64,000 nt of DNA from Collinsella sp. AF25-2LB. Its GTDB lineage: Bacteria; Actinomycetota; Coriobacteriia; Coriobacteriales; Coriobacteriaceae. The position numbers were made by a program, and so were the translations under genes. The stretch lies in NCBI RefSeq assembly GCF_003458415.1, contig NZ_QRUF01000009.1:1-64000 (forward strand), written 5' to 3'. The notes beneath the pieces are model-generated. The model searched no databases and had not been told where the DNA came from. It worked only from the letters and a program-made list of their open reading frames with translations. Of this stretch, positions 42,116 to 51,121 are shown in pieces (position 1 is the stretch's first letter; each line of letters begins with the position of its first letter).

Positions 42116-43276
42116 TTAGCGCAGGAGCTCGGACTGCCAAGCCTCGAGCTGTTCTGCCAAGCTCTTGCCGGCAGCGGGCATGTCGATCTGGGGACGTTTG
42201 GGCAGAAGCGCACACTTAAGAATCGCAACGATAGTCTGCGAGACAAAGCGTCGCGTATCCTTGTCAAAGCCTTGCGCAGCCTGGAGCATCACGGGCAGGC
42301 TCTCGCGCAGATTCCCAGCGATATCCGCAAACCGCTCAGCACCCGTAGCCTCAAGCACGGAGAACAACGCATCTACAAAACGCTCGCGCTCGTTAGGCGA
42401 CACCGCAAGCAGCATCTCGCGAATGGAGCCATCAACGTATCGAGCACCGGCGGACAGGCGCTCACAGTACACGAAGTCGCGACCATCAACCACCCAGCTA
42501 AAGGGATTATGCTGAAGCAGGCTGAACTCGGTGCTCTCAACGATGGCATAGTCCTCCTGTGTCTCGAACATCATGCCAAAGATCGACGACCGAGGTAGCG
42601 TCTTGTCGATTCGACCGGATAGATCGGCGAAGGCGTTGCCGCTCAGAAACTCCTCGACGAAGCCCGGACCATCATGGGAATACGCCCGTTCGATTCGCTC
42701 ACGGGCGACATCGGGGCACATCGCCGCACCGTACACCGCAAGGTTTCCACCCTTGGAATGACCTCCGCACAAAAGCGGCCCGTCAATCGCATCCGCCGCC
42801 TCGTCTACATAACGCGCCGCGGATTCCTGGGCCGGCACAGGACACCGGAACGCCATGTTAAAGTCCTCTTTCCAGCCCACAATCGTGCTGTCGGTCCCCC
42901 GGAAGGCAAGATAGCTAAACCCCGCCGGAAATCGGAACGTCATGGCCGCAAACTGCTCCGTTGTCTCGGCATCACTCACGCTACGATAGCCGCAAACACG
43001 AACGCCACGGTAGCGAGGGCTTGCTGCCACAGCCTCCAACAGGGCACGACTCCCCTCCGGATCCCACAGGTCGCCAATCATGTCTTGGTAGCACTCGGCG
43101 CGCAGCAGCTCGCGTACGTCTAGGCCCTGCCAGTTCGTCAGCTCCGCCATATCACCCGGCAAACGCAAATAGGACAACCACGCAAAGACCAGGCTATCCA
43201 CCGCGCAGAACGGCCGTTCCTCAAACGGATCAAACGCTGTCTGGGCATAGGTCAAAAAATTAGGCGAATCCGACAT
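42116..43276 (-). CDS. Mbeg1-like alpha/beta hydrolase (DUF2974)
   Basis: A 386-residue protein of the Mbeg1-like family with the nucleophile elbow LLCGGHSKGGNLAVYGAA (serine of GHSKG) and LAFRGTDSTIVGWKEDF upstream. It looks like a lipase or esterase and has no signal peptide. Its substrate is unknown. It stands alone between two 31-bp direct repeats, so it could have been inserted as a unit. Confidence 0.82.
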   Translation of the reverse strand: MSDSPNFLTYAQTAFDPFEERPFCAVDSLVFAWLSYLRLPGDMAELTNWQGLDVRELLRAECYQDMIGDLWDPEGSRALLEAVAASPRYRGVRVCGYRSVSDAETTEQFAAMTFRFPAGFSYLAFRGTDSTIVGWKEDFNMAFRCPVPAQESAARYVDEAADAIDGPLLCGGHSKGGNLAVYGAAMCPDVARERIERAYSHDGPGFVEEFLSGNAFADLSGRIDKTLPRSSIFGMMFETQEDYAIVESTEFSLLQHNPFSWVVDGRDFVYCERLSAGARYVDGSIREMLLAVSPNERERFVDALFSVLEATGAERFADIAGNLRESLPVMLQAAQGFDKDTRRFVSQTIVAILKCALLPKRPQIDMPAAGKSLAEQLEAWQSELLR

Positions 43277-43293
43277 GGCCCTCCCATCAACTA

Positions 43294-43324
43294 TGGTGCA
43301 TTGGGGTCAGGTTACTTTGCACCA
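43294..43324. repeat. 31-bp mini-repeat, right copy
   Basis: TGGTGCATTGGGGTCAGGTT followed by ACTTTGCACCA; partner of 42081-42111 in the same orientation. Confidence 0.7.
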
Positions 43325-43359
43325 AAAAGGCGCCCGGGCCGTGTGGACCCGGACGCCTT
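43324..43359 (-). terminator. Terminator of ldh
   Basis: On the minus strand, AAGGCG-CCGGG pairs with CCCGG-CGCCTT, followed by TTTTT. It directly abuts the right mini-repeat. Confidence 0.8.
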
Positions 43360-43390
43360 CATTGTAGCTTTTCGCTCTAGCGAGCTTGAT

Positions 43391-44341
43391 TTAGCAGGAG
43401 AAGTCGACGCTGTCGATGATGTCCTTGAGGGCCTTGGCGGAGGCGGTGAGCTCATGCTGCTCGTCATCGTTCAGCGGCACGGGGACGCGGCAGACGACGC
43501 CGTCGCGGCCAACGACCGTCGGCATCGAGATAGCCAGATCGGACAGGCCATACTCGCCCACCATGAGCGAGGAAACGGGCAGAACGGTCTGCTCATCGCG
43601 CATGACAGCGGTGCAGATGCGCTTGACGGCCATGGCGACGCCGTAGTAGGTGGCGTGCTTCTTCTCGATGATGGTGTAGGCGGAGTTCTTGACGTCCTCG
43701 GCGATACGCTTCTCGGCAGCCTCGTGCTCCAGATGACCGTGAAGCTCGCAGAAGGTGTTCAGCGGAACGCCAGCAACCTGAGCGCTGGACCAAGCGACAA
43801 ACTCGGAGTCGCCGTGCTCGCCCATGACATAGGCCTGGACATCGCGCGGGTCAACCTCGACGTGGGCACCAAGCATCTGCTGCAGACGGCCAGTGTCGAG
43901 CACGGTGCCGGAGCCGATGACATGGCCCTCGGGCAGGCCGGACATCTTGATGGCAGCATAGGTCAGAACATCAACCGGGTTGGAGACGATGAGCAGAATG
44001 CCGTCGAAGCCGGACTTCTTAATCTCGGGGATAATGGACTTAAAGATGTTAACGTTCTTGTTGACCAGGTCCAGGCGGGTCTCACCGGGCTTCTGGGCAG
44101 CGCCAGCGGTGACGACGATCATGGCGGCGTCGGCGACATCGGAATAATCGCCGGCGTAGATCTTCATCGGCTCGGCAAACGTCATGCCGTGCGCGATATC
44201 CAGAGCCTCACCCTCGGCGCGGTTCTTGTCCACGTCGATGAGGACCATCTCGGAGAACAGACCGCTCTGCATCAGAGCGAACGCCGAAGACGAACCGACG
44301 AAACCGCAGCCGACAATAGCGACCTTCTTCTCGTTAACCAT
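43391..44341 (-). CDS. ldh: L-lactate dehydrogenase
   Basis: A 316-residue NAD-dependent L-lactate dehydrogenase reducing pyruvate and regenerating NAD in fermentation. It has VAIVGCGFVGSSSAF, TAGAAQKPGETRLDLV, IVSNPVDVLTYA, GSGTVLDTGRLQ and the catalytic His in GEHGDSEFVAW. The start at 44341 has GGGAG six bases upstream; a longer frame upstream covers only the leader. The upstream 200 bp contain the terminator of the aminotransferase gene and AT-rich sequence with the dyad CGAAA-TCGG-TTTCG near 44505. Confidence 0.94.
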   Translation of the reverse strand: MVNEKKVAIVGCGFVGSSSAFALMQSGLFSEMVLIDVDKNRAEGEALDIAHGMTFAEPMKIYAGDYSDVADAAMIVVTAGAAQKPGETRLDLVNKNVNIFKSIIPEIKKSGFDGILLIVSNPVDVLTYAAIKMSGLPEGHVIGSGTVLDTGRLQQMLGAHVEVDPRDVQAYVMGEHGDSEFVAWSSAQVAGVPLNTFCELHGHLEHEAAEKRIAEDVKNSAYTIIEKKHATYYGVAMAVKRICTAVMRDEQTVLPVSSLMVGEYGLSDLAISMPTVVGRDGVVCRVPVPLNDDEQHELTASAKALKDIIDSVDFSC

Positions 44342-44366
44342 TAGAAACTCCCATCTCTCTCCACAA

Positions 44367-44399
44367 ACAAGCCGCCCGGGAACGACCCGAGCGGCTTGT
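44367..44399 (-). terminator. Hairpin between the aminotransferase and ldh genes
   Basis: An ACAAGCCGC/GCGGCTTGT stem with extra inner pairs, followed by TTGTTTG on the minus strand. It can end the aminotransferase transcript, but it lies in what would be the ldh leader, so it may also attenuate ldh. Confidence 0.6.
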
Positions 44400-44542
44400 C
44401 GTAATCCCAATACATCCAATCGGGACTTTGATTATGCCCCTATTCGCAGCCGAAAATCGACCGTTTACCGAAATTGTTTGCAGTATTCGTAAAATAACTG
44501 CACGAAATCGGTTTCGAGCTATTGACGGGCCGAAACAGGTTT

Positions 44543-45706
44543 CTAATACAGGCCCGCCTCGCGAATGGCCTCGACAGCCAAAGCGATCTGATCGGGCGGC
44601 AGGACCAGCGCCATGCGCACGTGCCCCTCGCCCGAAGGACCAAAACTCGCGCCCGGCGTCACCACAACGCCGGCCTTCTCCATGAGCTCCTCGCAAAACG
44701 CCATGGAATCGGTGCGACCACCGGGAAGCTTGGCCCACACAAACATAGAGCCATGCGCGTTGGGACGCTCCCAGCCCAGGCCCTCAAGACCGTCGCACAG
44801 GGCATCGCGGCGCTCCTGGTACTTCAGACGCTGCGCCTCGACCTCATCGCGCGGACCGTTCAGGCAGGCGATGGCGGCCTTCTGGATCGGGAAGAACATA
44901 CCGAAGTCGATCTGGCCGCGCAGCTTGGCAAAGGCCGAGACTACATCCTCGCGACCGACCAAAAAGCCGATGCGGGCACCGGTGACGTTAAACGACTTGG
45001 AAAGCGAGAAGAACTCAACGCCCACCTCGAGCGCGCCGGGATACTGCAAGAAGCTGCCGCCCGGCTCGCCGTCGAACACGATGTCGGAGTATGCGTTGTC
45101 ATGGACGATGAGCAGGTCGTGCTCGCGGGCGAAAGCGATAATCTCCTCGTAGACCTCGGGCGTACCCACCGAGCCGACCGGGTTCGCGGGCAGCGACACG
45201 ATCATATACTTGGCACGATCGGCCACCTCGGGATCGATACCCGCCACATAGGGCAGGTAATTATGCTCGGCAACCAGCGGATAGTATTCGAGCTTGGCAT
45301 CGGCGATCTTGGCACCCGCCTCAAAGACCGGGTAGCACGGATCGGGAACCAGAATGGTGTCACCCGGATCGAGCAGGGCCAGGCCCAAATGGCCCACGCC
45401 CTCCTGCGTGCCGTTGCACGACTGCACCATAGACGGCGTAATGCCCGAAACGCCAAAGCGATGCTCATAGTAATCGCACACGGCTTGCTTGAGTTCGGGC
45501 AGGTCGCGCAGGGCATACTTCCACATCTCGGGATCTTGGGCTGCCTGCGTGAGCGCCTCGACCACGTGGTCGTACGGCTTAAAGTCGGGCGTGCCCACGC
45601 TCATGTTGTAAATGGTCTTGCCCTGAGCCTTCAGCGCGAGAAGCTTGTTGTTGAGCGAGGCGAAGACCTCCGCGCCAAAGCGGTCGAGACGCTGCGATGC
45701 CTGCAT
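44543..45706 (-). CDS. Class I/II aminotransferase (LL-DAP aminotransferase/PatA-like)
   Basis: A 387-residue PLP aminotransferase of fold type I. The PLP lysine is in SLSKSFNVTGARIGF, with IVSLPANPVGSVGT and HDNAYSDIVFDG as cofactor-binding segments. The start at 45706 has AAAGG seven bases upstream. It resembles LL-diaminopimelate or N-acetyl-LL-DAP aminotransferases, and the acetyl branch (dapH and the M20 deacetylase) in the window needs such an enzyme. An alanine or general aromatic aminotransferase remains possible. Confidence 0.8.
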   Translation of the reverse strand: MQASQRLDRFGAEVFASLNNKLLALKAQGKTIYNMSVGTPDFKPYDHVVEALTQAAQDPEMWKYALRDLPELKQAVCDYYEHRFGVSGITPSMVQSCNGTQEGVGHLGLALLDPGDTILVPDPCYPVFEAGAKIADAKLEYYPLVAEHNYLPYVAGIDPEVADRAKYMIVSLPANPVGSVGTPEVYEEIIAFAREHDLLIVHDNAYSDIVFDGEPGGSFLQYPGALEVGVEFFSLSKSFNVTGARIGFLVGREDVVSAFAKLRGQIDFGMFFPIQKAAIACLNGPRDEVEAQRLKYQERRDALCDGLEGLGWERPNAHGSMFVWAKLPGGRTDSMAFCEELMEKAGVVVTPGASFGPSGEGHVRMALVLPPDQIALAVEAIREAGLY

Positions 45707-45824
45707 GGTGCCACCTTTCGATATAAAAAACGCGGCGCTCCGACAAGAGCGCCGCGCGATACGGGCCATCAGATTGCAAAAGTGTACCGCTTGCAACCCC
45801 TATATTGGTTCAATTTAGCCAACC

Positions 45825-47813
45825 TTAGTCAACTGGATTGAGCGCGTCGATCTGCGCAAGCCACAGACACGAGCTAGCGTCACTCGGCATACGCCAATCG
45901 CCGCGCGGGCTGAGCGTCACCGAGCCCACCTTGGGACCATCGGGCAGGCAGCTGCGCTTAAACTGCTGGGCAAAGAAGCGGCGGTAGAACGTACGTAGCC
46001 ACGTGTGGACGGTCTTGGCGTCGTAGACGCCCTCAAAGCTCTTGAGCGCCATGCGGTAGATCTTGCCCGGCTCAAAGCCAAAACGCAGCAGGTAGTAGAG
46101 GAAGTAGTCGTGCAGCTCGTACGGGCCCACCAAATCCTCGGTCTTCTGGGCAATCTCGCCATCGCCCGTCGGCGGCAGAAGCTCAGGGGACACCGGCGTA
46201 TCGAGGATGTCGAGCAAGACCTCGGCAATACGCCCGCCAAAGACATCGGCGGCATAGCGCACCAGATGGCGCACAAGCGTCTTGGGCACGCTCGCGTTGA
46301 CGGCGTACATGCTCATGTGGTCGCCGTTATAGGTAGCCCAGCCGAGCGCCAGCTCCGACAGGTCGCCCGTGCCAATGACAAAACCGCCAGCCTGGTTGGC
46401 CAGATCCATCAGGATCTGCGTACGCTCGCGGGCCTGGCTGTTCTCGTAGGTCACGTCCTGCACGGCCGGATCATGCTCGATATCCTTAAAGTGCTGTTCC
46501 ACGGCAGCATGGATTGAGACCTCGCGGAAGCTCACACCCAAGTCACGAGCGAGCGACTCGGCATTGGACTTAGTGCGGTGCGTCGTGCCAAAACCGGGCA
46601 TGGAAACCGCCGTGATACCCGTGCGCGGCAGCCCCAGCCCATCGAAGGCACGCACGGTCACAAGCAGCGCTAGCGTGGAGTCCAAGCCGCCCGAAAGGCC
46701 GATGACCGCAGCCTTGGTACCTGTGTGGGCGAGGCGGGTCTTGAGGCCCGCAGTCTGTAGATCAAGGATCGTCTCGCAGCGCTCGGCCAAGTCGCCGTGG
46801 TCGGCCGGCACAAAGGGCGCGCGCGGGAAGACACGGTCGATGTCGCAGGCATCGCGCAGGACAGGTTCTTCGGCCAGCACGCCCTCAAACGAAAACTCAA
46901 CGGTCGTGGCCTCCGGAGCATCGTCGGTACGCGTCCACGTCGTCGAGCGACGGCGTTCGGCAACCAGGCGGTCAAGGTCAACGTCGGCGATGGCCATATC
47001 GCAGGTAAGCAGTTTGGTCGCGGCGAGCTTGGAGCCGTTTTCGTAGACGAGGTTCTCGCCCGCAAAGACCATGTCGGTCGTGGACTCGCCCTCGCTCGCG
47101 TCCGCGTAGGCATAGGCGCAGTACAGGCGCGCGCTCTGGTTGGAAATGAGGCTGCGGCGGTAATCCGCCTTACCGATAATCTCGTCCGAAGCCGACGGAT
47201 TGAGGATCACCGTCGCACCGGCAAGCGCCATCTCGGTCGAAGGGGGCGCCGGCACCCACAGGTCCTCGCAGACCTCAACGCCCAGCACCATATCCTCGGC
47301 ACCTTCATCACAGCAGCGGTAGACAAGCCCCGAACCCAGCGGAACCGGACCCCGACCGGCAAACTCGACCCACACAGGATCCGCGGGCGCCGGAGCAAAC
47401 CAGCGGCGCTCGTAGAACTCGCCATAGTTGGGCAGATACTTCTTGGCCGTGAGGCCCAAAAGCTCGCCCGCGCAGCACACGGCGGCGCAGTTGTAGATAT
47501 TCTCGGCAACTGCAACGGGAAGACCGACGGTAAAGACAATCGGCAGCTCGCGGGTTTCATCGAGAATATGTGCCAGAGCAGTCTCACAGGCATGCAGCAG
47601 CGTGCGATTATGGAACAGATCGGCCGCGGTATAGCCGCACAGATTAAGCTCGGGCAGCACCAACGCACGAACGCCGCGCTCGGCAGCATCGCGAACAGCC
47701 GCCAGCGCAACCTCGGCATTGCCCTCAACATCGGCCACGCGAATCTTGGGCGAGGCCGCTGCCACGCGCAAAAAACCGTCGTTCTCAACTTGACCGTTTA
47801 GAAAATCGTTCAT
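45825..47813 (-). CDS. nadE: Glutamine-dependent NAD(+) synthetase
   Basis: A 662-residue two-domain enzyme. The N-terminal nitrilase-like glutaminase (residues about 1-290) has VLPELNLCGYTAADLF, KYLPNYGEFYERRWF and the catalytic Cys in LGVEVCEDLWVP. The C-terminal synthetase has the PP-loop VIGLSGGLDSTLAL and GTGDLSELALGWATYNGDHM. It amidates nicotinic acid adenine dinucleotide with ammonia channelled from glutamine. Start at 47813, with GGAG upstream. Confidence 0.95.
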   Translation of the reverse strand: MNDFLNGQVENDGFLRVAAASPKIRVADVEGNAEVALAAVRDAAERGVRALVLPELNLCGYTAADLFHNRTLLHACETALAHILDETRELPIVFTVGLPVAVAENIYNCAAVCCAGELLGLTAKKYLPNYGEFYERRWFAPAPADPVWVEFAGRGPVPLGSGLVYRCCDEGAEDMVLGVEVCEDLWVPAPPSTEMALAGATVILNPSASDEIIGKADYRRSLISNQSARLYCAYAYADASEGESTTDMVFAGENLVYENGSKLAATKLLTCDMAIADVDLDRLVAERRRSTTWTRTDDAPEATTVEFSFEGVLAEEPVLRDACDIDRVFPRAPFVPADHGDLAERCETILDLQTAGLKTRLAHTGTKAAVIGLSGGLDSTLALLVTVRAFDGLGLPRTGITAVSMPGFGTTHRTKSNAESLARDLGVSFREVSIHAAVEQHFKDIEHDPAVQDVTYENSQARERTQILMDLANQAGGFVIGTGDLSELALGWATYNGDHMSMYAVNASVPKTLVRHLVRYAADVFGGRIAEVLLDILDTPVSPELLPPTGDGEIAQKTEDLVGPYELHDYFLYYLLRFGFEPGKIYRMALKSFEGVYDAKTVHTWLRTFYRRFFAQQFKRSCLPDGPKVGSVTLSPRGDWRMPSDASSCLWLAQIDALNPVD

Positions 47814-47946
47814 GCGAGCTCCAGCACATCCGTTAGCCGCAACGAGCGGCGACGATATAGTCCGCCTCCATTGTACTGTCAAGTTCAATCAGCACAGATG
47901 GGACAAGCTCATGATTAAAATTGGAAAAGAGAAGCCGGGATGACGT

Positions 47947-48225
47947 TTAGCAGTAGAACGAGATCTCGTCCACAAGGAAAAATGCCTTCCATTTAGAGCA
48001 AATCAATTCATGCTGAGCGGCGATGATTTCACAGAGGTCATCAAGCGTGCTCCGGGGGATCTTCGCTTTGTTATTAGCGACAATGCAGCCACCTCTTCGA
48101 GTCAGCCAGATTTTGGCCGAGTTATCTGAAGGCGCCCCCTTGCAAACATGGACATGGATTGGCTCGCCCGCTTCATTGGACCAAAAGAAGACCCGATAGC
48201 CGCCAATAAGAAAAAGGCTAGGCAA
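47947..48225 (-). CDS. DUF4160 family protein
   Basis: A 92-residue protein with the DUF4160 pattern (GYRVFFWSNEAGEPIHVHVC, then AKIWL). Such genes are usually found beside a second small gene (often DUF2442), in pairs suspected to be toxin-antitoxin-like. Here the partner overlaps it by 8 bases upstream. The pair is less GC-rich than its surroundings, so recent acquisition is possible. Confidence 0.65.
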   Translation of the reverse strand: MPSLFLIGGYRVFFWSNEAGEPIHVHVCKGAPSDNSAKIWLTRRGGCIVANNKAKIPRSTLDDLCEIIAAQHELICSKWKAFFLVDEISFYC

Positions 48226-48487
48226 CTTTAGCTCCTCCGTTTGCGGCGTAGCGATACAGCAGATGGGCGTTATTGCTCAGAAAAGTCTCAAAACCTCGCT
48301 TCTCCTCGTCGGTAAAACGCCCCTCCCACATGGTCCAATTGTAAGAAGGCAACTCGCAACGAGCGGAGTCGAAACCCTCTGCCGTCGGTCGTTCAAAATG
48401 CACGATGACCTTTTCGATATCGCCATCTGTGATCAGGTCAGAATGAATGACCTCGGTACCATCTTCGAATGTCATATACGGGTACAT
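48218..48487 (-). CDS. Small partner of the DUF4160 gene
   Basis: An 89-residue acidic protein, not recognised as a known family (MYPYMTFEDGTEVIHSDLIT opening; later NWTMWEGRFTDEEKRGFETF). The start at 48487 is uncertain. Translational overlap with the DUF4160 gene implies a functional pair. Confidence 0.55.
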   Translation of the reverse strand: MYPYMTFEDGTEVIHSDLITDGDIEKVIVHFERPTAEGFDSARCELPSYNWTMWEGRFTDEEKRGFETFLSNNAHLLYRYAANGGAKVA

Positions 48488-48661
48488 CACGTAAACCACC
48501 TCGCAATCGTAAATCCAGTTTAGCATCAAGCTATTGCACCAAAGACAGCAAGCCCCCTTGATGAGTTGATGGTATCTGTTAAATGTCACGTACGATTCAC
48601 ATCTGGTGGGTACCCTGATGGCTACACAAAACGAAGCAGATTTACACCGGGAGGACCCCGT

Positions 48662-49615
48662 ATGACAACCAAGTACACTGACGCGCCGCGCACGCGCGTC
48701 ATGACACCGGCATCGCTCAACAACGGCGTGCACGAGAACCATTCCATCGGACAGACCATGGCCATTGCGCCCAAAAAGGGCCTTTTCGACGACATTTCCA
48801 TTCCCCAGATCATCGCCGGCGCCGCAGCTGCCGCCACGAGCGTGGCGCTTGCTTCAAAGATCGGCATTGCCGGCTCGGTGATTGGTGCCGCCGTGAGCTC
48901 AGTCATCACTGTTGTGTCCTCGCAGGTCTATCGCCACTTTATCTCCGCCAGCGCCGAAGCAATCAAGGGCACGCATGCCGCTGTCGACTACCCTACCGGC
49001 GCCTACGAGCCCGTTGAGCCCAATGTCGAGGAGCACCTAGGTGGCGCCGCAACCACGCAGGAGATGCGCCAGGTTGCGGGACGCGCGACCACGGCGCGCG
49101 TCGCTCCCAACAGCCTGCGCGCCAAGGCGGCGGCTGAGCGCAGCCAGACGCAAAAGAAGGTCATCGTCTTCTCGATCGCTATCGCCATCGTCGCGGTCAT
49201 CGCCTGCGCCGGCGCCATCCTTATCACCACTGCCGGTGAGGGTCTGGGCGAGCGTCCCGAGCCAATCCTGTCGTCGCGCACGACCGAGAGCGATGCAAAT
49301 GGCAACACCCAGTCGCAAGATCAGCAGGCACAGACGGACGATACGCAAGACAGTTCTACCTCTGCCAATTCGTCCTCGAACACCCAAAACCAATCGCAGG
49401 GCGTCGATTCCTCTGCGAACAACAGCGGCACGCAATCCGGCACGACTGACTCAAGCCAAACGACTGACGGCTCTCAACCGAGCACGGGCGACCAGGCGAA
49501 TGGCAATACACCGAGTACGGGATCTACCGACAACAGCAACACCAACAGCTCGAGCGGAACCGCGTCCGGCACGGCATCTGACAGTTCAAGCCAAGGCACG
49601 ACATCGGGCAACTAG
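48662..49615 (+). CDS. Membrane protein with long Ser/Thr/Asn/Gln-rich tail
   Basis: A 317-residue protein of no known family. The N-terminal third is hydrophobic (IPQIIAGAAAAATSVALASK to VIGAAVSSVITVVSS), a second span lies at VIVFSIAIAIVAVIACAGAI, and the last 110 residues are low complexity Ser, Thr, Gly, Asn and Gln, as for an extracellular stalk. There is no LPxTG motif. The start has GGAGG seven bases upstream, rather than the earlier frame opening at 48566. Confidence 0.75.
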   Translation: MTTKYTDAPRTRVMTPASLNNGVHENHSIGQTMAIAPKKGLFDDISIPQIIAGAAAAATSVALASKIGIAGSVIGAAVSSVITVVSSQVYRHFISASAEAIKGTHAAVDYPTGAYEPVEPNVEEHLGGAATTQEMRQVAGRATTARVAPNSLRAKAAAERSQTQKKVIVFSIAIAIVAVIACAGAILITTAGEGLGERPEPILSSRTTESDANGNTQSQDQQAQTDDTQDSSTSANSSSNTQNQSQGVDSSANNSGTQSGTTDSSQTTDGSQPSTGDQANGNTPSTGSTDNSNTNSSSGTASGTASDSSSQGTTSGN

Positions 49616-49649
49616 GCACATTTGCCTCTCATAGATAACCGACCTGTAC

Positions 49650-49684
49650 AACGGGCGCGAATCGAAAGCGGTTCGCGCCCGTTT
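49650..49684 (+). terminator. Terminator after the membrane protein gene
   Basis: AACGGGCGCGAA/TTCGCGCCCGTTT stem with a 10-nt loop, followed by GCC. Confidence 0.7.
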
Positions 49685-49754
49685 GCCTTGGGCGCCGCCA
49701 TGGCGAACACCATGCGATGGTAAGATGCTTTGGTGTGTAAAGAGGAGATTTGCC

Positions 49755-51050
49755 ATGAGCAAGACAATAGTTAGGCCCACGCTTTCGCTGGGCAACCACA
49801 TCTATCTGTATCGCCTGCTACGCGATGCAATCGGATGCGGCAAGCAAACGTTTATGACGCAGGTCGAGGAGGCGCTCGCCGCCGGCGACATGACCGCTTA
49901 TGACCTGGGCTTTGAGTCCACGCGTGAGCTGCTCGAGGAGCTCGACGACTGCATTAAGCTGACCGTCTTTAAGGGCGGTCGCCTGTATGCCACCGTCATC
50001 GCCAACGAGGCCTGGGATGCCGCCCTTGCCAAGGGCGAGGACAAGCCCAAGGCAGCCAAGGGAGCCAAGCAGTCCTACAAAAAGAAAAAGCGCGGCGAGA
50101 AGGACCTCAAGGCCGTGCGTCCCAAGCACGTTAAACGTCCCAAGCCAGAAACCATGGTTGAAGCCGTGCCGGAGCCCGAGCCCGAGGCAGAGATCGAAGT
50201 CGCTATTGAGGTAACAGCAGAAACCGAAATCACCGCCACGACCGATCCCGAAGTCATATCTGAGCAGGAAACCACTGCGGAGCTCAACGAAGCTCCCAAG
50301 TCGACAACCGAAGAAGCCGCTGACCAGCCCGAGACGTCTGCATTCCAAAACAGCGATGTCTTTGGTGACAAGGCCGAGGACGATCAGTCCGACGAGCCCG
50401 CAGATCAAGACGCTACCGAGTCGGCGCCGGAGCCCGAGGCACCGCAGCCCGCCATCTCGCTCACGGTCGTCTATGACCCCGAGAACGCAAACGCCGGCAT
50501 CACCACCATGGCATCCACGCCCATCGAGGCAAAGTCGAGCGTCGAGAATCAGAGCGCTCCGCAAGTCGAGTTCGACACCGCGACCGCAGACGCACCTGCC
50601 ATCGTCGAACCCGCAGATTCCGCGGCGATGCCGAAAGCGGACACCGAATCAGTACTCGGCGCCGAACCCGCGCCCGTCATCGAGGTGACGCCCGTCAATG
50701 AGCAGGCCTTCGCACCGACGATGGTACCGGCCCCCGCACCCGTAGCGCCCGCCATCCCCGAGGACTTCCCCATCGATTTCGCAACCGAGGTCTTCTGCCC
50801 CGGTCCATTGCTACACCAGCTGTCGACCTATCTCCCCTACGGCGCCGATACCCTCGGCATCGTCGGCGAGTACTACTGGATCGCCCGCGAGCGCGGTACC
50901 ATCGAGGCCGCGCGAAACCGCGCAAGCTTCCCCCTGCGCTACACGCAGGCCGGCGAGCGCCGCGAGGTTGCCGTGCGCATCCGCCGCAACACCACCGGCG
51001 GTCTCGGAGCCACCTGGACCATCGATAAAGTCGAAGAACCCGAGCAGTAA
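49755..51050 (+). CDS. Unrecognised two-domain protein with acidic linker
   Basis: A 431-residue cytoplasmic protein. The N-terminal about 95 residues form a compact helical domain (GKQTFMTQVEEALAAGDMTA, then YDLGFESTRELLEELDDCIK, then FKGGRLYATVI) whose pattern recalls the OST-HTH/LOTUS RNA-binding fold. A Lys/Arg-rich stretch and then about 200 residues of Glu/Pro/Ala-rich acidic linker follow. The last 95 residues are another conserved-looking domain (EVFCPGPLLHQLSTYLPYGA onward, then RREVAVRIRRNTTGG). The LOTUS idea is a by-eye guess. Start at 49755, with AGAGGAG upstream. Confidence 0.65.
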   Translation: MSKTIVRPTLSLGNHIYLYRLLRDAIGCGKQTFMTQVEEALAAGDMTAYDLGFESTRELLEELDDCIKLTVFKGGRLYATVIANEAWDAALAKGEDKPKAAKGAKQSYKKKKRGEKDLKAVRPKHVKRPKPETMVEAVPEPEPEAEIEVAIEVTAETEITATTDPEVISEQETTAELNEAPKSTTEEAADQPETSAFQNSDVFGDKAEDDQSDEPADQDATESAPEPEAPQPAISLTVVYDPENANAGITTMASTPIEAKSSVENQSAPQVEFDTATADAPAIVEPADSAAMPKADTESVLGAEPAPVIEVTPVNEQAFAPTMVPAPAPVAPAIPEDFPIDFATEVFCPGPLLHQLSTYLPYGADTLGIVGEYYWIARERGTIEAARNRASFPLRYTQAGERREVAVRIRRNTTGGLGATWTIDKVEEPEQ

Positions 51051-51054
51051 CGAC

Positions 51055-51092
51055 AAACGGCTCAAATCCAAATCAGGATTTGAGCCGTTTTT
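51055..51092 (+). terminator. Terminator after the two-domain protein gene
   Basis: The 15-bp stem AAACGGCTCAAATCC/GGATTTGAGCCGTTT is followed by TTATTT. Confidence 0.9.
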
Positions 51093-51121
51093 ATTTGTTG
51101 ATGTTGCGTAACCAACAGCGA

